Shown: positions 1 to 12,907, counted from the stretch's first letter. The stretch: DNA of 64,000 bases from Nageia nagi (GCA_050084985.1 JBITNC010000001.1:143778001-143842000), one strand, 5' to 3'. Notes: generated by a model from the sequence alone, not told the origin. Numbers and translations are program-made.

Positions 1-1901
1 CAAAATTTAGGTTTCAACTAAAAATGAAATTCTACAAGATAAAATACCTTGATGTTTTAATAATTTTAAAGCAATAGGGCTTTATAATTTTGCAAAAAAA
101 TTATGAAAAATAAAGATCAAATAAAACCTAGGGATTCCTATGACAAATTCCATAGAAAATATGATACCCATAAAAATGAATAATATGATCGATTGAAAAT
201 GAAAATATACCCATCCTTAATCAAGAGATGGATAATAGAAACAAAGGTGAATTCTAATATGTTGAATATTTTTAATTACACTAGGATAGGTGGAAAATAT
301 GATAAACATTCATATTTAATGATACACATTACATCCATTAACAAATAAGAAAATAATATTATAATATAGTAATATGATAACAATTAATAATAGCTATGAA
401 AAATAAAGATGTAATAGAAATAAATGATTCCCTAGATATTGGATTAGAACTATAACCTATGGGAGATAAATCAAAGAGAATGTACCTATCACCTTACGTG
501 GATGAATAATCACATGCACAAACTTTGGCTTGTTGAGAAATAATGATCTTGGTATGTGCATCCCTTCTATAAATATAGTCTTAAACCCTAGTGTAGATGT
601 TAACAATAACATGGATGCCAAAAGTAGTGTGAACACTAAGTCCTAGTGATAGTGTGGATGCTAAGCCTTATATAGATAGAGTTTCACAATCAATATCGTA
701 AGTGCAACAATAAATTGATAAAATTACTCTAGCATATAATAGTGAATGAAATGATGAAAAAGCTTGTGTAATATCAAATCTCTCTTTAATAGGCCATGTT
801 GATGAATAATATAGAAGATAATACACATGGGCATATTAGAAAGAGATTTTATGGTGATCCTATGTGAGGTCTTCCACTTATAGGAAACTAATCCACCATA
901 ATGCATGCCTAGATGCTAGCACCAATGATAGTGTACCTTGCACAAATAAAAGAAAAACATAGATAAGATGGTAATTAAGTGGTCCAACATAATGATATAA
1001 CAAGATTATAACATATACTAATCCACTATAAGGCTAAACTTAATGAGGAAACCTTGAGGTGAAAAATATTAAGTATCAATAGTTACATAGCTTCAAAGGG
1101 TAAACTCCATATTTTCCTAACTATTGTTGATATTTTCAATAGTTAAAGACCATATTTTCCATGCTAAGAGAGCATAAGATATTATCATGTATTGGATAGA
1201 TCACATAGTTTGAAGGTGGTAGTTGTATTATTTGTTTCCATGTTATATTTATGAGATATATAACATGTACTTTCTAGTATAAATTTTTTGCCAAACTATT
1301 GTTGAGAGTTTCAACTATTAGAGATATTATTTTTGCCTACCTATTGTTGAGAGTTTCAATAGTTAGAGATATTATTTTTCCTAGATTTTATTGAGATTTG
1401 TAGTAGTTAGAGAGGTTGGTGGACCTAATTTTGATTTTACAAGAGGAAATTTTGAGATTATATTGCAATAGAATCACATGGTACCATTGTAAAGAAATTA
1501 AACATGGTTGTAATCTTCAAGTTTGTATAGTTAAATAAATCAAAGCTCTAAGTTGGAAGTGGATGTACTCTCACATTGGGAGGAACCATTACAAAACCTA
1601 TGCGATCATTGAATGATTATTTTTTATAATCATTACTTTAACATTTACGTTGAATGTATAGGATAATAACTATGCTTAGAGTTTGTTAGCCAAAATTATA
1701 GTGCACTCTAGCAGTAACTTAGGTATTCTTGTACATTTTGATCTTGAAAGTTGGACTCCATCTTATTGAACATTTTTAATCTATATTTGAACATTTTGGA
1801 ACAACATAGCTTACAGGTGATTATTAATCATAAAATAGGCTACAAACTCATTATAATTATAATCTTTCTTTTGATTATCCTACTTTAATTTCTACAATCT
1901 C
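1..1901. other. AT-rich DNA without a recognisable gene
   Basis: I see no coding region of conserved type on either strand; the longest frames are short and of low complexity. The only local structure is a small imperfect duplication around 1291-1382, where a phrase containing CTATTGTTGAGAGTTTCAA and AGAGATATTATTTTT occurs twice, with a weaker third copy near 1120-1160. This is probably old decayed transposon sequence. Confidence 0.5.
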
Positions 1902-2609
1902 TATAGACCTTAAATTATGTAAAATATGAATAAACATAATTAAATAAATGATCTACAATATGCAACTAAATATATGATATACACTATATTACATTGCAAT
2001 AGATATACATGAAATACATAAACCTGATATGGAGTGTATGTAAAATCATAGTAATGAATCTTTGAAGCATTGGAATTGGATTTGAGATGAGCTCATGATA
2101 GATCTTCATAAGTATGGAGCAATGAGCTGACCATTAAAAACTCTCAATCTAGCATAAGCATGTTGTTATTGGTCTAGAAGCATAACATCACTAACTATAT
2201 GGAATGGGATGAATTATGCTATGCATGAAAGATGGAAAGTTTAGAACTCAAAGTATAACAAACATTCATAATAGGTCGAAACTAAAGATATTGTTACAAT
2301 TAACAACCACCTATTGGAGTTCTTTATCATATCAAAAGAGTTTTGATCCTTGAATATTAACCTATTACACGCATTTATATAGCCTACAAATACATAGAAA
2401 AGAGTGAATGTTGACCTCTTGCAATAATATAATCATTGTTATATTCAAGATACTTTAAAATAGGACCCATGATATATGATATAGCATTCAATATAACATA
2501 AGGAATTGTATTATAATATCCTTTAATCTTGGTATATGTAATATTGCATTAAATCATTTAATAAGTATAAATATGATTTATCAAATAAATAATAATTTAT
2601 TTTTAGGCA
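1902..2609 (-). repeat. 3' LTR of element 1
   Basis: Colinear with 9999-10722: both begin (plus strand) TAGACCTTAAATTATGTAAA and share the block around CAACCACCTATT and AAAGAGTTTTGATCCTT, ending TTTTTAGGCA. The outer edge reads TATAGACC where the other copy has TGTAGACC, so the terminal TG seems mutated here. Many substitutions and small indels separate the copies, so the insertion is old. Confidence 0.8.
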
Positions 2610-4683
2610 TTTACATTTTTACCCTCTTTGGAAATAAAATGAAAAGCATTGAAATTGCATAATCCAAAGAAGTTTATAGAAGAGAAGAAAATTTTCAATA
2701 GTAAAGTGGACTTCCCTTTTTCGATCGATATGCTGATTATGATATGTTTTTTTCCCCCTTTTTTATCTTGGTTTCCCCTTGCTCATGTTGCTTCACATAA
2801 GCAAGCTAAAAATTGGATTCCCTATATGAGGAAAGCATCTATATGTGAATCCTACTCTCCCATGCAATACCTTAAGAACAAACCAACATAAGACCCATAT
2901 AGATCACATCCTATTAAAGAATAATCAATTGAAAGAGCAAGGATGAAATAAATATGATATATATTGTGTCACTATGGTTGATGTGAATTATAGCTCTATA
3001 AACCATGATATATAGACTACTATGATTACAACTCATAGTATATGAATAAAAAGCTCATGAGGTCCTTTTTGATGCCCCATGTTTGTAACATCCATGATTA
3101 TCAAGCTAATGAGAACTTTTAATGACTCAATATTGGAATAACTTGTTATAAATAAGAGATTTTATCATGTACTGACCATGGCCTTGAAAACATATGTTAG
3201 CATAATATTGAATAATATCACATAATTTCCATACAAAATATTCAAATGTTCATTGACCTTACATTTCAACATTGCATATTGCATTAATTTTGAAAGTAAA
3301 CCTACATCACTAATAGCATGATATTCATAGAATTTTTTGATCATGTCTTCTACAATTTTTTCCATTATTTTTATTTTAGTGCATATTTGTAAAGTAATGG
3401 AATATTAAAATAGATATTCAAAGATTTTGTAACATGCCCCATTTGCAAAGAATTCATTTTAAACATACATCATTGGTGATGTGAGAGTAGTCATATTGAA
3501 TCTATGAATTTAAATGATATTCAATTAAAACTCATAAATAATATTTTGTATCATATCAATCATGAAAACACATCTCCACATAGCATACTTTCATTTATAA
3601 GCATTAATTTTTAATTTTTTTAACTCATGTACATTTTTTCAATGCAACAAATTATACAATTGAGATATTAATCTTTTTTATCCAATAACATTATGCTAAC
3701 ATGATTGATATTTGAAAGAACTCATAATTTTACTTATTGCATGACATTGATGATGTTTGAATGAATAAATTTATCCTCAAGAAAAGAGCTTGCCCAATTA
3801 GCATTGAAAAATGAATATTTAGCTTTTTATCATTCTAAAATCATGTATGTATGCAAAAATAAAAAATTTGTACATATTTTTAATTAAATCTAATTTTCAT
3901 AATTGAAACTTCACATTTTTTACTCATACAAAATTCATGTTATGCATCCATTCTGACTTATCAAATAAGAATTTGATCATAGCACTTAGAGCATTTGCCA
4001 ATTTTACATAAAATGTGTCATTGATGGTGTCCATTTAATATTAATAAATTATAATAATTAAATGTAATTGATTTCCACAACAATGCATGATGTAAATTGT
4101 GCTTTTTAATACTCTTACCATTCTTGATCATCTGGCATTGAATTGGTCACCAATTTTAAAAGTTGCACACTATTAGTGGCATGGGGTCAGCTACGGTTAG
4201 GGGAAAAAAGTGAATAAAATAATCTTTTGGCTAAATTTTAGCTCATTTGAGTTGTTACATTCTTGTTTGTTGTTGAATATGAGGTTCTCTAGCATGTGTG
4301 GTCTACCATGGTGACTCTATCTGCTTCTTTCATGATCTTGCCCTAGTTAGGCATTAGATCTTCACTGAATTCCTTTACTCCTAGCTACTTGTTTGATCTT
4401 CTTTTTCCAACATGGCATATGATGGTTAGCATAGTGTAGGGAAGCCTTTGATTGGTCAAAGACATTATATGGAGTATTATATTTAAAGTATACCTTTTAA
4501 GAATGTCATAAGTTTCCATTTGTTATCTTTTTATCTCAAATTTGTTTAGGGTTTTAATTATTTTACACCATATTTTACCTATTTTGCTTAAGTTGCACTT
4601 TAGCTTGATTTTTATTTTCATAATCATTGATTTCCTTCATTAAATTCTTGCTTGATTATAATATTCTCATTAGGGGAGGAACC
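2610..4683. other. Interior of element 1 without recognisable genes
   Basis: AT-rich interior between the 3' LTR and the antisense PMD pseudogene. The first 22 bases read on the minus strand as a short purine run (CAAAGAGGG then AAAAATG) that could be the polypurine tract. The rest has only short frames with no conserved motif. Pol would be expected between gag and the 3' LTR of an autonomous element, and no YVDD-type, RNase H or integrase motif is visible in either direction. Confidence 0.5.
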
Positions 4684-6720
4684 ATGTCCACTATAGCTTT
4701 GGATAAGACTTGATCATGGAAAAGGATGAACCATGAGGATGACATCCTCATGCATTTAGGATTGTTGGACCTAGTGATAGCTGGGCACATCTAGTAGGAC
4801 TTGCTCCTTCTTGATACCCTTACTGAGAGGTGGGATCTAGATTGCAACTCATTTCATCTACCCCTAGGTGAAATGAGTAGTGTTCATTTTAGCTATGAAT
4901 ATTCATTAATAAGCAAATTTTAATGATACTTAATATTGAAAATGGCTATTTTTAGGAGTTGTAAAAAGGCCAAGTTCACTAAAATTTTCCAAATTTTCTA
5001 ATCAAATTGGTAATTTTTTTCAAAAATAACCATTTTTTTTCAAAAATTTCTAAAAAACATTAATAGTTTCAAAAACTTTTTGAGCTAGATTCACCATAAA
5101 TTTTCTATGGGATTTTTTTGGAGGTGCTCTTAGAATGAACCATCAAAAATGAGTGTCACATTATTGGACATGTATAGAATCTAGGGTTACCTTATGCATT
5201 AATCCAAGGTTGTAAACAAAAACATACATGATCAATTTGCCCTATAGCTTATGGGGGAGGAGGACCATAACTAAGAGCACCAAGATACCCATCTTGTTGA
5301 GGCATGCCATTTTGCATCACCTAAATGTCACTTGAGGTTATACAATACCTCAATTATTATGATCTACATATTCCCAAATAATAGTAGCTCTTCATTTGCT
5401 CTTGGCCTAGTCTGGGTAGTATAGGAACTTTGCACATGAGAGACACAGTTTACATGGATGTCAGTAGTGCTAGTCTAATTATACTAAGATTTATTTAATT
5501 TTTTAAGTGTTTATAAATTCAACATCATGATTGCACATGTAGGCCTTCTTCAGGTGTGCACCTATAAGAAGATAGTGATCATCTGACCCATAGATTTACA
5601 AAGAGATATAGATGACCTAGGGGATATTGCATTGACATGTTGGGTATGGAGGGCATGTGGATACCATTATCCACAAAATTTAGTGTCTTAGAGGTGGGAT
5701 ATAGATGGTCTTCAAGTTTAGGATCTTGTTTGGGTATCATATGTGGACTATATTTGGGATAAGGATGCCCACCAACTTACCTAGGTAAGGAAAGATTACT
5801 TTCTCAAGAAATAGAGGAAGCTAGTGGATTTGTACCTTCCACATTAGGTACTCAGGTATTTTGGGATCTAACAAGGTATCCCTCTAACTTTGACCTATTA
5901 TATATGGTACATGATGGATAGGGATGCTCCAGCATGAGTTTAAATCATACTTGCATGGAGGCCAACTTGGGATGATCCTAGGATATGTGATGCAACAACG
6001 GATGTATCTATGGTACCTAAGATTGACAAAGATTATTTGCATGATGGAAGACTATGGATCCAACCCCATTGGGGTTGTATGAAAAGGAACAGGATGATGA
6101 GGTAGCTACATTTGAGGGATCTTCAAATGAGGATCCTCACTAGGTTGACAACCCAATGCATGACATTCTCATGCAAGAGGTAATTGCAACCCTAGGATTA
6201 ACTATTTTAATGGAGGATGTACCACTAATGGCCCTAGGTAACTATTTGATAGTTATATACTATCATGTCCAAGTTTTTATATGACTAAGAGACCAACATT
6301 TTGAACAAGTTTGCAAGAGAGAGAGAGACAAAGGTAGTAGGCCTAGAGGTGGATATTGAGAGGCTTAAGCCTTTCAATACTGAGGTAGCCATCCTATGAG
6401 ATACCATTATAGTTTGGGATGCCAAAATAGCCATGTTTTAGCAATCCCTGAAGATGTTATAGGTGCATGTTTACATGCCCCCATCAAATGAGCAATGGGC
6501 ATTCATCTAGAGCCTGATGGATAGGATAGAGAAGAAGGATAATGATATGCCAATTTTGAGAAAGAAGTATAGTTGTACTAATGCCCTTAGGGCCACACAT
6601 GAGATTAGAACCAATGAGGTTTCAAGTGGAGTTTCTTTCTTGGGTCGTAGTAGTAGGAGTAGGAGGACTAGACTTAGGACTAGTGAGGCTAGGAATAGTG
6701 GCAGTAGTGCATGCCAATAA
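4684..6720 (+). pseudogene. Plant mobile domain (PMD) pseudogene, antisense to element 1
   Basis: PMD proteins are plant transposon-associated proteins (the aminotransferase-like/MAIL family) of poorly defined biochemistry. Here the plus strand, opposite to gag, begins ATG TCC ACT and soon encodes DTLTERWDLDCNSFHLPLGE (about 4815-4872), matching the LMDRWD..FHLPTGE segment of the homologue at 50122-50175. After an AT-rich possible intron, 5780-5900 gives LVDLYLPH then VLRYFGI and QGIPL in one frame, the usual PMD block (Y.P.RVLRQFG.QQ.IP). The C-terminus (6290-6718) is coiled-coil-like (FARERETKVVGLEVDIERLK), then a Ser/Arg/Gly-rich tail ending TAA at 6718-6720. A donor-like GGTAAC lies near 6239. 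The frame carries many stops and shifts, so no product is expected. Confidence 0.6.
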
Positions 6721-6743
6721 TTTTGTACCATGTACATAGATCC

Positions 6744-6775
<32 letters not shown>

Positions 6776-7431
6776 AACTCCTTTTTTAAACCAATTTATG
6801 TGCATGTATGATATGTTTTGACATATGAATGATTTATTTCTTCTTATATAGTTGAACATGTTATAATTTGATGCTTAAATTGCAAAGTATAAATTTCAAG
6901 GTTGTAAGTAAAAAATCATTCACTTAACACCATCATAAACAACACCAAGTAATAACTCAATATATAAAATTAATGCAAGTACCTAACATACCTAATGCAC
7001 ATATCTAGCATAATCCAATGCATAATATTTTTCTCAATAACACCGGAATCATGCTCAAAAATGAAATCAAGATCCCTTGGTACCAAATTTAAACACTGAT
7101 GTATAGGTCTAAGTTTTTTTTTATTAACAATTGTAAAACTAGATTTTGACCTTATTAAATAGATGACCATGCATTGAGGATAAATAAAATACTATTCTTT
7201 TGAATTTTATTTTGAGAAACACATATTGTTAACAACATGATAACAAGTAGTATGCCATCAATGACATGATTTTTGATTATTATGAAAGAAACATTTATGA
7301 GATAGTTTTTCTAAATTTTCCCAAGAGTCTAGTAAAATAATGACCTAACATAAACAATAATGAACCATACACATTTTCCCAAAGAAGAAATAACCTAGTT
7401 ATTATACACTACCATTTAGATTTTTTAACAC
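6721..7431. other. Spacer between PMD and gag relics, with an (AT)n tract
   Basis: Contains an (AT)n microsatellite at about 6745-6771 just after the PMD stop codon, then AT-rich DNA without a recognisable gene. Short minus-strand frames (for example 6970-7170) show no conserved motif. This is where protease would follow Gag in a complete element, and none is seen. Confidence 0.45.
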
Positions 7432-9934
7432 TTAAAGAAATAACTTTGCATACATGGTATGGTTTTGCAACCTAGACATAGTTTGCAGATGTGAGTACAT
7501 AGAGAGGTGTCTTGTGATATATTTCACACTATTGGTAGTGTGCAAATAAGTGTGCATGATGTTAGCGACATTCATTTTCTTTATTGTTTCACCATATTTT
7601 GATCTTTCATTACTATAATCCCTACTTGTTTGCTTTGAACATCCACTACATCCATTCTTGTTATATAAATTATAACTTATGCAATTGGAAATACTTACCA
7701 CACCAATGAAGCTTTTTGGTTGTGAAGCTAGTAAATGATTTGTAAATATATTCAATTGTACATTATCAAGGTGTACAAGCCCCTTATTTGTAGTGGTATG
7801 ATCATCCATATGGATTGCTTTCTTATCAATGAAGTCCTACATGATGTTTTATAAAACCATGCAATTTCTTATTAGGTGCCTTGGTGTCCTATGATAATTA
7901 AAAAATTCTTCATACCTATAGATTTTAGGAACATCATTAGGAAAATGTGGTTGAACTATTGGTGGAAGCTCAATAAGTTCTTCTTTTAACAACACATTGA
8001 GAATATTATTAGTAGTATCAATTAACCTTGTAAACTTCCTTTATGGTCTATTATTCCTCTTATCAACATTATTCACTTCAATTTTGCTATCATTTATTTA
8101 GATCTTACTTTCTTTTCATATAATTGGGGTTTTTTAGAATGCATATCATAAAGTTTCTTTATAGAAACCTCCTTTTTAAAGAAGATATCCATCATTTTAG
8201 CTAATGTGAAATCACGGTTAGAGATAACCAATAATTTATATATAGAAAAATAAAGCATTTGCAAAAGTATCTTTCAAATCTTGTTTAGGCATAGTAATGT
8301 TATTTGTATTTTGTTTCCATATTTTCACAAAATCAGACAAAGATTGGTTAGGTATTTGCTTAGTTTTGTACAAATATTTGATTTGAACCTTTTTGAAATA
8401 TTGTATCTAAAGTACTTTAAGAATTGATGTATCAAATATTCATATTTATCAATACTCTTTTCAGGAAGAAGAAAATACCATTTCAATACATCATCTTTTG
8501 AACTATGTGAAAGTAATTTTGCAAGCATATGTTTATCATGAATATATTCCATAGCTTCTTGAAATTTTTTAACATGCATTTTTGGATCTTGCAAACCATA
8601 AAAATTTGTAAATTCCACACTCTTTTTACCAACAAGTATTTTAGAAACAATTCCATCAGTTAATGGATGTTTTAAACAAAACAAGAAAATATCTTCATCA
8701 TCAACAAGCAATTTTTTCTAGTTTCTGAATTCTTTCTTCTATTATTTTGCCATTAATTGATACCATAGGAGTTTTGTTTAGTTATTGGTTTTGAATAATA
8801 GGGGTATTATCCTTCAGGGTTGGTGAAGGCGTTTAAGGTGGAACATTGTTGATTTGAAAAGAATATTTACTTGCATCTCTAAGCTCCTTTTCTTTAAGTG
8901 ACACAAATGATCCTATTCTATTTATCCTTTTACAATCAATCTTATCAACCTACTCCAACATAAACTCTAATTATTGTTCCTCATTAGCTCATGAAAATAA
9001 TTTAGTTTCTTAAGCATCATGAAGGACATCAAGTTTGATATTATGTTCTTAGTTCAACCAATCAGGGTGATGTTTATAAGCATCATTAATGGTAGTAACA
9101 AGTTGTTTAAATTTCATAGCAGTATCCTTATTTTCTAAAATACCCTTACATTTATCAAAAAGTGTACCTATCTTGTAATGTTTAGGATTAAGGATATAGT
9201 ATTCATAATAATCTTCACTTTCCTTATCATCATCCTTGAAAACCACTTCACTTGGAGGCTTTGTAACATCATCTTCCATGCTACTAGTAGTGTGTGTACA
9301 TTCTAACATGTCATTGATAATATCTTGATTAATAGTAGAGACCCTTTGTCTTAAAGAACCCACATTTTTATAAGAGAACAAACTATAAAAGGACTACAAA
9401 GTTGCATATTCTACTTCTAATAATTCATAATTGGTTAGACTTTCAATAACAATTTAAACATTGAGTAAGATAATATTTCAACTTTTCTTTATTAGATAGC
9501 AATTCCTTTATGGAGCAAATATGGCTAGGAATTCTTTCTAACTCCTCAATTTCAACATTATTGTCAAAAGTATCTCCATGACTTCCTAGGACTACACTAT
9601 CAAAATTAGAATTATTAATATTCATATCAAACTTATTAGGAGTTTCTCCAATAATATCCATTTTCTTGCTAGAGCTTGTAGACTCTATATCATTATTTTC
9701 ATCAGTATCTAGTTGGTCATTGGGAATAGGCTCTTGTAGAGGTAAATAAAGGTTTATCTTAACACTTATATTGGTATCATTAAAATGAACCTTACTCCTA
9801 AAAATCCTAGGTTGTTCTACATTTAGATATATTTTTGATACATAGGTAGAACAAACCCTAGTTTTATCATTTTCTCTAGTAACTATTTGAAGAGCTTTGG
9901 ATAAGGGAACAAATAATAATGAAAATGGAGTCAT
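7432..9934 (-). pseudogene. gag: Frameshifted retrotransposon Gag of element 1
   Basis: Gag forms the virus-like particle and binds element RNA. The minus-strand reading starts at ATG 9934 (MTPFSLLFVPLSKALQ), 64 bases from the 5' LTR. It continues through frameshifted pieces at 9381-9049 and 8711-8325. The last is a capsid segment: FYGLQDPKMHVKKFQEAM, then WYFLLPEKSIDKYEYL and QFLKYFRYNI, the usual DP..H...F / W...LP..SI / FL..F pattern of Ty3/gypsy Gag. At 7850-7905 a degenerate zinc knuckle reads FFNYHRTPRHLIRNC (first Cys replaced by Phe, Gly by Arg). It is followed by DFIDKKAI and GLVHLDNVQL, homologous to the tail of the Gag at 52272-54386. Frames differ between 9934, 9381 and 8711, so at least two frameshifts separate the pieces. 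No protease motif follows. Confidence 0.75.
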
Positions 9935-9979
9935 GAATCTTTATAAGGGATACCTTAGATTCATATCTAGGTGTGTAAT

Positions 9980-9998
9980 AATGTCAATTTCACCAAAA
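9980..9998 (-). other. Candidate primer-binding site of element 1
   Basis: Directly inside the 5' LTR the minus strand reads TTTTGGTGAAATTGACATT. It starts with the TGG expected from a tRNA 3' CCA end and resembles the junction of the second gag/PMD element (TTTGGTGAACCCGAC). I cannot assign the tRNA. Confidence 0.5.
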
Positions 9999-10722
9999 TG
10001 TAGACCTTAAATTATGTAAAATATGAATAAACATAATTAAATAAATGATCTACAATATACAACTAAATATACGATATACATTATATTAGATTGTAACAAA
10101 TATACATGAAATGCATAAAATTTATATGGAGTGTATTTACAATAATAAAGAATTAAGTAGTAATGAATATTTAGAGGATTGGAATTGGATTCAAGATTAT
10201 CTCATGATAGATCTCTACAAGTATGAAGCAATGAGTTGACCATTGAAATTTGAAACTCTCGATCTAGCATGAGCACATTGCTATTAACATAGGATTAGAA
10301 TGATGATACTTGTGTGGAACAAGATTAATTATATCATATGTGATAGATGAAAAGTTTAGAACTCATATTATAACAAACATTTATGATAGGTGGCATCCAG
10401 AGACACCATTATAGTTAACAACCACCTATTAGAGTTCTTTATCATATCAAAAGAGTTTTGATCCTTAAAGATCAACCTATTCCACCTATTTATATAGCCT
10501 TTAAAGATATAAATGAGTGAACATATACCTCTTGCAATAATAAAATCATTATTATATCCAAGATACTTTAAAATAAGACCTATGATATATGATAGAGCAT
10601 TCAATATAACACATGACATTGCATTATAATATCCTTTTATCTGTACATATATAATATTACATTAAATCATTTAATAAGTTTAAATATGATTTTTTAAATA
10701 AATAATAAATCATTTTTAGGCA
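9999..10722 (-). repeat. 5' LTR of element 1
   Basis: Right copy of the direct repeat, 724 bp, starting TGTAGACC and ending TTTTTAGGCA on the plus strand. In the transcription sense it would run TGCC...TACA. It keeps TG/CA ends. The interior block around 10405-10500 is nearly identical to 2290-2385 of the other LTR. Confidence 0.8.
10485..10500 (-). promoter_or_regulatory. TATA box of the element 1 LTR promoter
   Basis: The minus strand reads AGGCTATATAAATAGG, a good plant TATA box in the middle of the 5' LTR in the right orientation to drive gag. The same motif is at about 2370-2385 in the 3' LTR. Confidence 0.6.
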
Positions 10723-11899
10723 TATATAATCTCTTTACGAGATCCACTATGGATGGATTTGAATGATTATTCTCACTATCGTCACCTTGTTCTCATGATC
10801 CATTCCTATTGAAGGAAACATAATCATTTTGTGGGATACCCCTTGATGTCATGAATTTAACAATAGATATATTTTCTACCATTTCTCAAATTAAAATGTC
10901 AATCCTATCCAAAACCTTGGGGGTTTTGGCATAATATATTGAAAGTTATAAAATAGAACTTCTTGATAAAAGAAAGGTAATACCCTAGAATTTAACATTC
11001 TTTAGTTTGTAAGATACTTTGAGCTCACCAAATTGTAGATGTTTAAAATGGGATTTATAATATAATTAAGAATAAATAATGATCCCAATATCTATTGTTG
11101 CCAAATACATATAATGGCTAAATATAAAAATATTTAATGATAACAAAATAAAGAATCAAATAAAAAAGCTATTCAATGAACAATTTTATTAGGACATATA
11201 TATAGGGAGATATAAATACTTAATTTCATACTTATCTATTATAAATGAATGAACATAAAGTATTCACTATTGATGATCACACTAAGATACACTTGAGAGA
11301 TCAAATACTTGATCCATAGGAAGAATATCACAAGTGGTTTTTTATCTACAAAAATTGATTATTGATGAACCTTTTCTAAATGATTTAAATGTCCAACTAA
11401 TTTTCATCAATATCTTAGAGCTACAAAGAGTTAGTTGTGCACATATGTTCATAGATAGTTCATGTAAGACAATAAGGTATTCAAATTCCAATCTTGATAA
11501 GCAGTGTTGAAGAATACTTAAGAAGTAAAATTTCCACAATCAAATCTCAAATTTTATTTTATAAAATCTAAGGATCTATTTTAGTAAATCTATCTAGATA
11601 TTGGACCTATGTGAATTTTCATTATATAGGTAACTCTCAATACATAACCCACTTCTTTGGCCACATGTTACCTAGATATAAGAAAACTATTGGTCAACTA
11701 TTTGATGATAATATTAAAAATAATATTATAATTTAATTACTTATTTAATACCTATAATTATATTTTAAATAAATATAAAATCAAATTAAGGTATCTAAAC
11801 ATGTTTCACTTGCATTACATAATATCCATATCCAAAAATGGGACCCATAATTTTATATGATTGCTATAACAAACTTATCAAAAAGTTACAAGTTACCTT
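10723..11899. other. Intergenic DNA with a possible older LTR/PBS junction
   Basis: No gene is recognisable. At 11018-11033 the plus strand reads CTCACCAAATTGTAGATG, very like the LTR/primer-site junction of element 1 (TTCACCAAAATGTAGACC). This suggests the remains of another minus-strand element of the same group, with a 5' LTR to the right (from about 11027) and gag leader to the left. No paired LTR is visible. Confidence 0.3.
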
Positions 11900-11901
11900 A
11901 A

Positions 11902-11913
11902 CTACTACATTTT
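11902..11913 (+). repeat. Left terminal inverted repeat candidate
   Basis: CTACTACATTTT, matched in inverted orientation at 29460-29471. The preceding bases AA would replace the CA of a canonical CACTA end. Confidence 0.4.
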
Positions 11914-12059
11914 GTGGGTTTTTCATCACACAATGCATAAAGATGCAATGTATTTTTTTCTTTTTCTTATTATCTCCTTGACACCTCACATGATGTTAAG
12001 GGTGCTATCAACTCATACATCAAGTAATGCATCAAGTAAATTTTTCCATTCATCAACCA

Positions 12060-12475
12060 AAATGTCAATATTTTGACTCATAAAGCATCACAAATCTAAC
12101 TCATAAAGCATAAAGAACTTTTACTCATAAAGAGTCACCACTCTGACTCATAAAACATTAAGATTTTGACTTATATAATGCCAATCATCTAACTCATAAA
12201 ATATCAAGAGTTTGATTCATAAAATGTTAATACTCTTACTCATAAAATGTCAAGAGTTTGACTCATAAAATATCAATACTTTGAATCATAAAATGTCAAG
12301 AGTTTGATTCATAAAATTTCAATACTCTGACTCATAAAATATCAACACTTTGATTCATAAAATGTCAACACTATGACTCATAAAATATCAACACTCTGAC
12401 TTGTAAAATGTCAACACATTGACTCATAAAAACATTGATACCTTGACTCATAAATGTCAAATTTTGCTTTATAAT
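12060..12475. repeat. Subterminal minisatellite, about 28-31 bp unit
   Basis: About fourteen imperfect copies of a unit of the form ACTCATAAAATGTCAA followed by a short variable phrase (TACTTTG, GAGTTTG, CACTCTG). Similar words occur at 29220-29350 near the right end. Dense subterminal repeats are a known trait of CACTA elements, where they bind transposase. Confidence 0.65.
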
Positions 12476-12724
12476 TCAAAATAAAATATATTTATTATTT
12501 CTTTTTTTATGTAGTGTATAATACTTATGAATATATTAACTATAATATATATATATATTCAAATAATACTTTAGAAGTAAAAAAATACATTCAAAGAATA
12601 CATTAAAAGATACATTCAAATTTAAACATACAAGCATAATAAGAATAAAACTTAAAACACATTATGTATAAATAATATAGCACACTAAAATAATAATCAT
12701 GTGTATAATTAAGATCAATTAGCA

Positions 12725-12905
12725 AAAAATTTCTATGTTGAGTGTACAAATGCATGGTAATGGGTCAAAAAAAATGTCCACATTGAGTGTACAAATGCAT
12801 GGTAATGTGTTAATAAACAAATTTCCATGTCAAGTGTACAAATGCATGCTAATGTGTCAAAAATAAATGTCCATGTCGAGTGTACAAATGGATAGTAATG
12901 GGTCA
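12725..12905. repeat. Short tandem array, about 57-bp unit
   Basis: Four imperfect copies of a unit containing GAGTGTACAAATGCATGGTAATG followed by GGTCAAAAA and a TTCCATGT-like phrase. It lies just beyond the 3' end of the minus-strand relic. Confidence 0.65.
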
Positions 12906-12907
12906 TT

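Larger units (their letters stand above)
1902..10722 (-). mobile_element. Non-autonomous Ty3/gypsy-like LTR retrotransposon, gag plus antisense PMD (element 1)
   Basis: Two direct repeats (1902-2609 and 9999-10722) flank about 7.4 kb. Gag relics read on the minus strand, so the right repeat is the 5' LTR. Next to it the minus strand reads TTTTGGTGAAATTGAC, a plausible primer-binding site. Next to the left repeat the minus strand carries AAAGAGGG, a weak polypurine tract. The LTRs end in TG/CA in most copies. The interior holds frameshifted gag at 7432-9934 and, in antisense, a PMD-like pseudogene at 4684-6720. I found no protease, reverse transcriptase, RNase H or integrase. AATCTCT occurs at 1896-1902 and 10728-10734 and may be a displaced target duplication, but it does not abut the right LTR end exactly. 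The arrangement resembles Tat-lineage elements with antisense ORFs, minus pol. Confidence 0.75.

Noticed and set aside
6507-6737. Minus-strand hydrophobic Leu-rich frame
   Set aside because: It is the antisense of the Ser/Arg-rich PMD tail on the plus strand, which fits the homologue at 51640-51776.
12060-12475. Possible CRISPR-like array of spaced repeats
   Set aside because: The repeat units are imperfect, the spacers are near-identical rather than unique, and the genome is clearly eukaryotic; it is a minisatellite.
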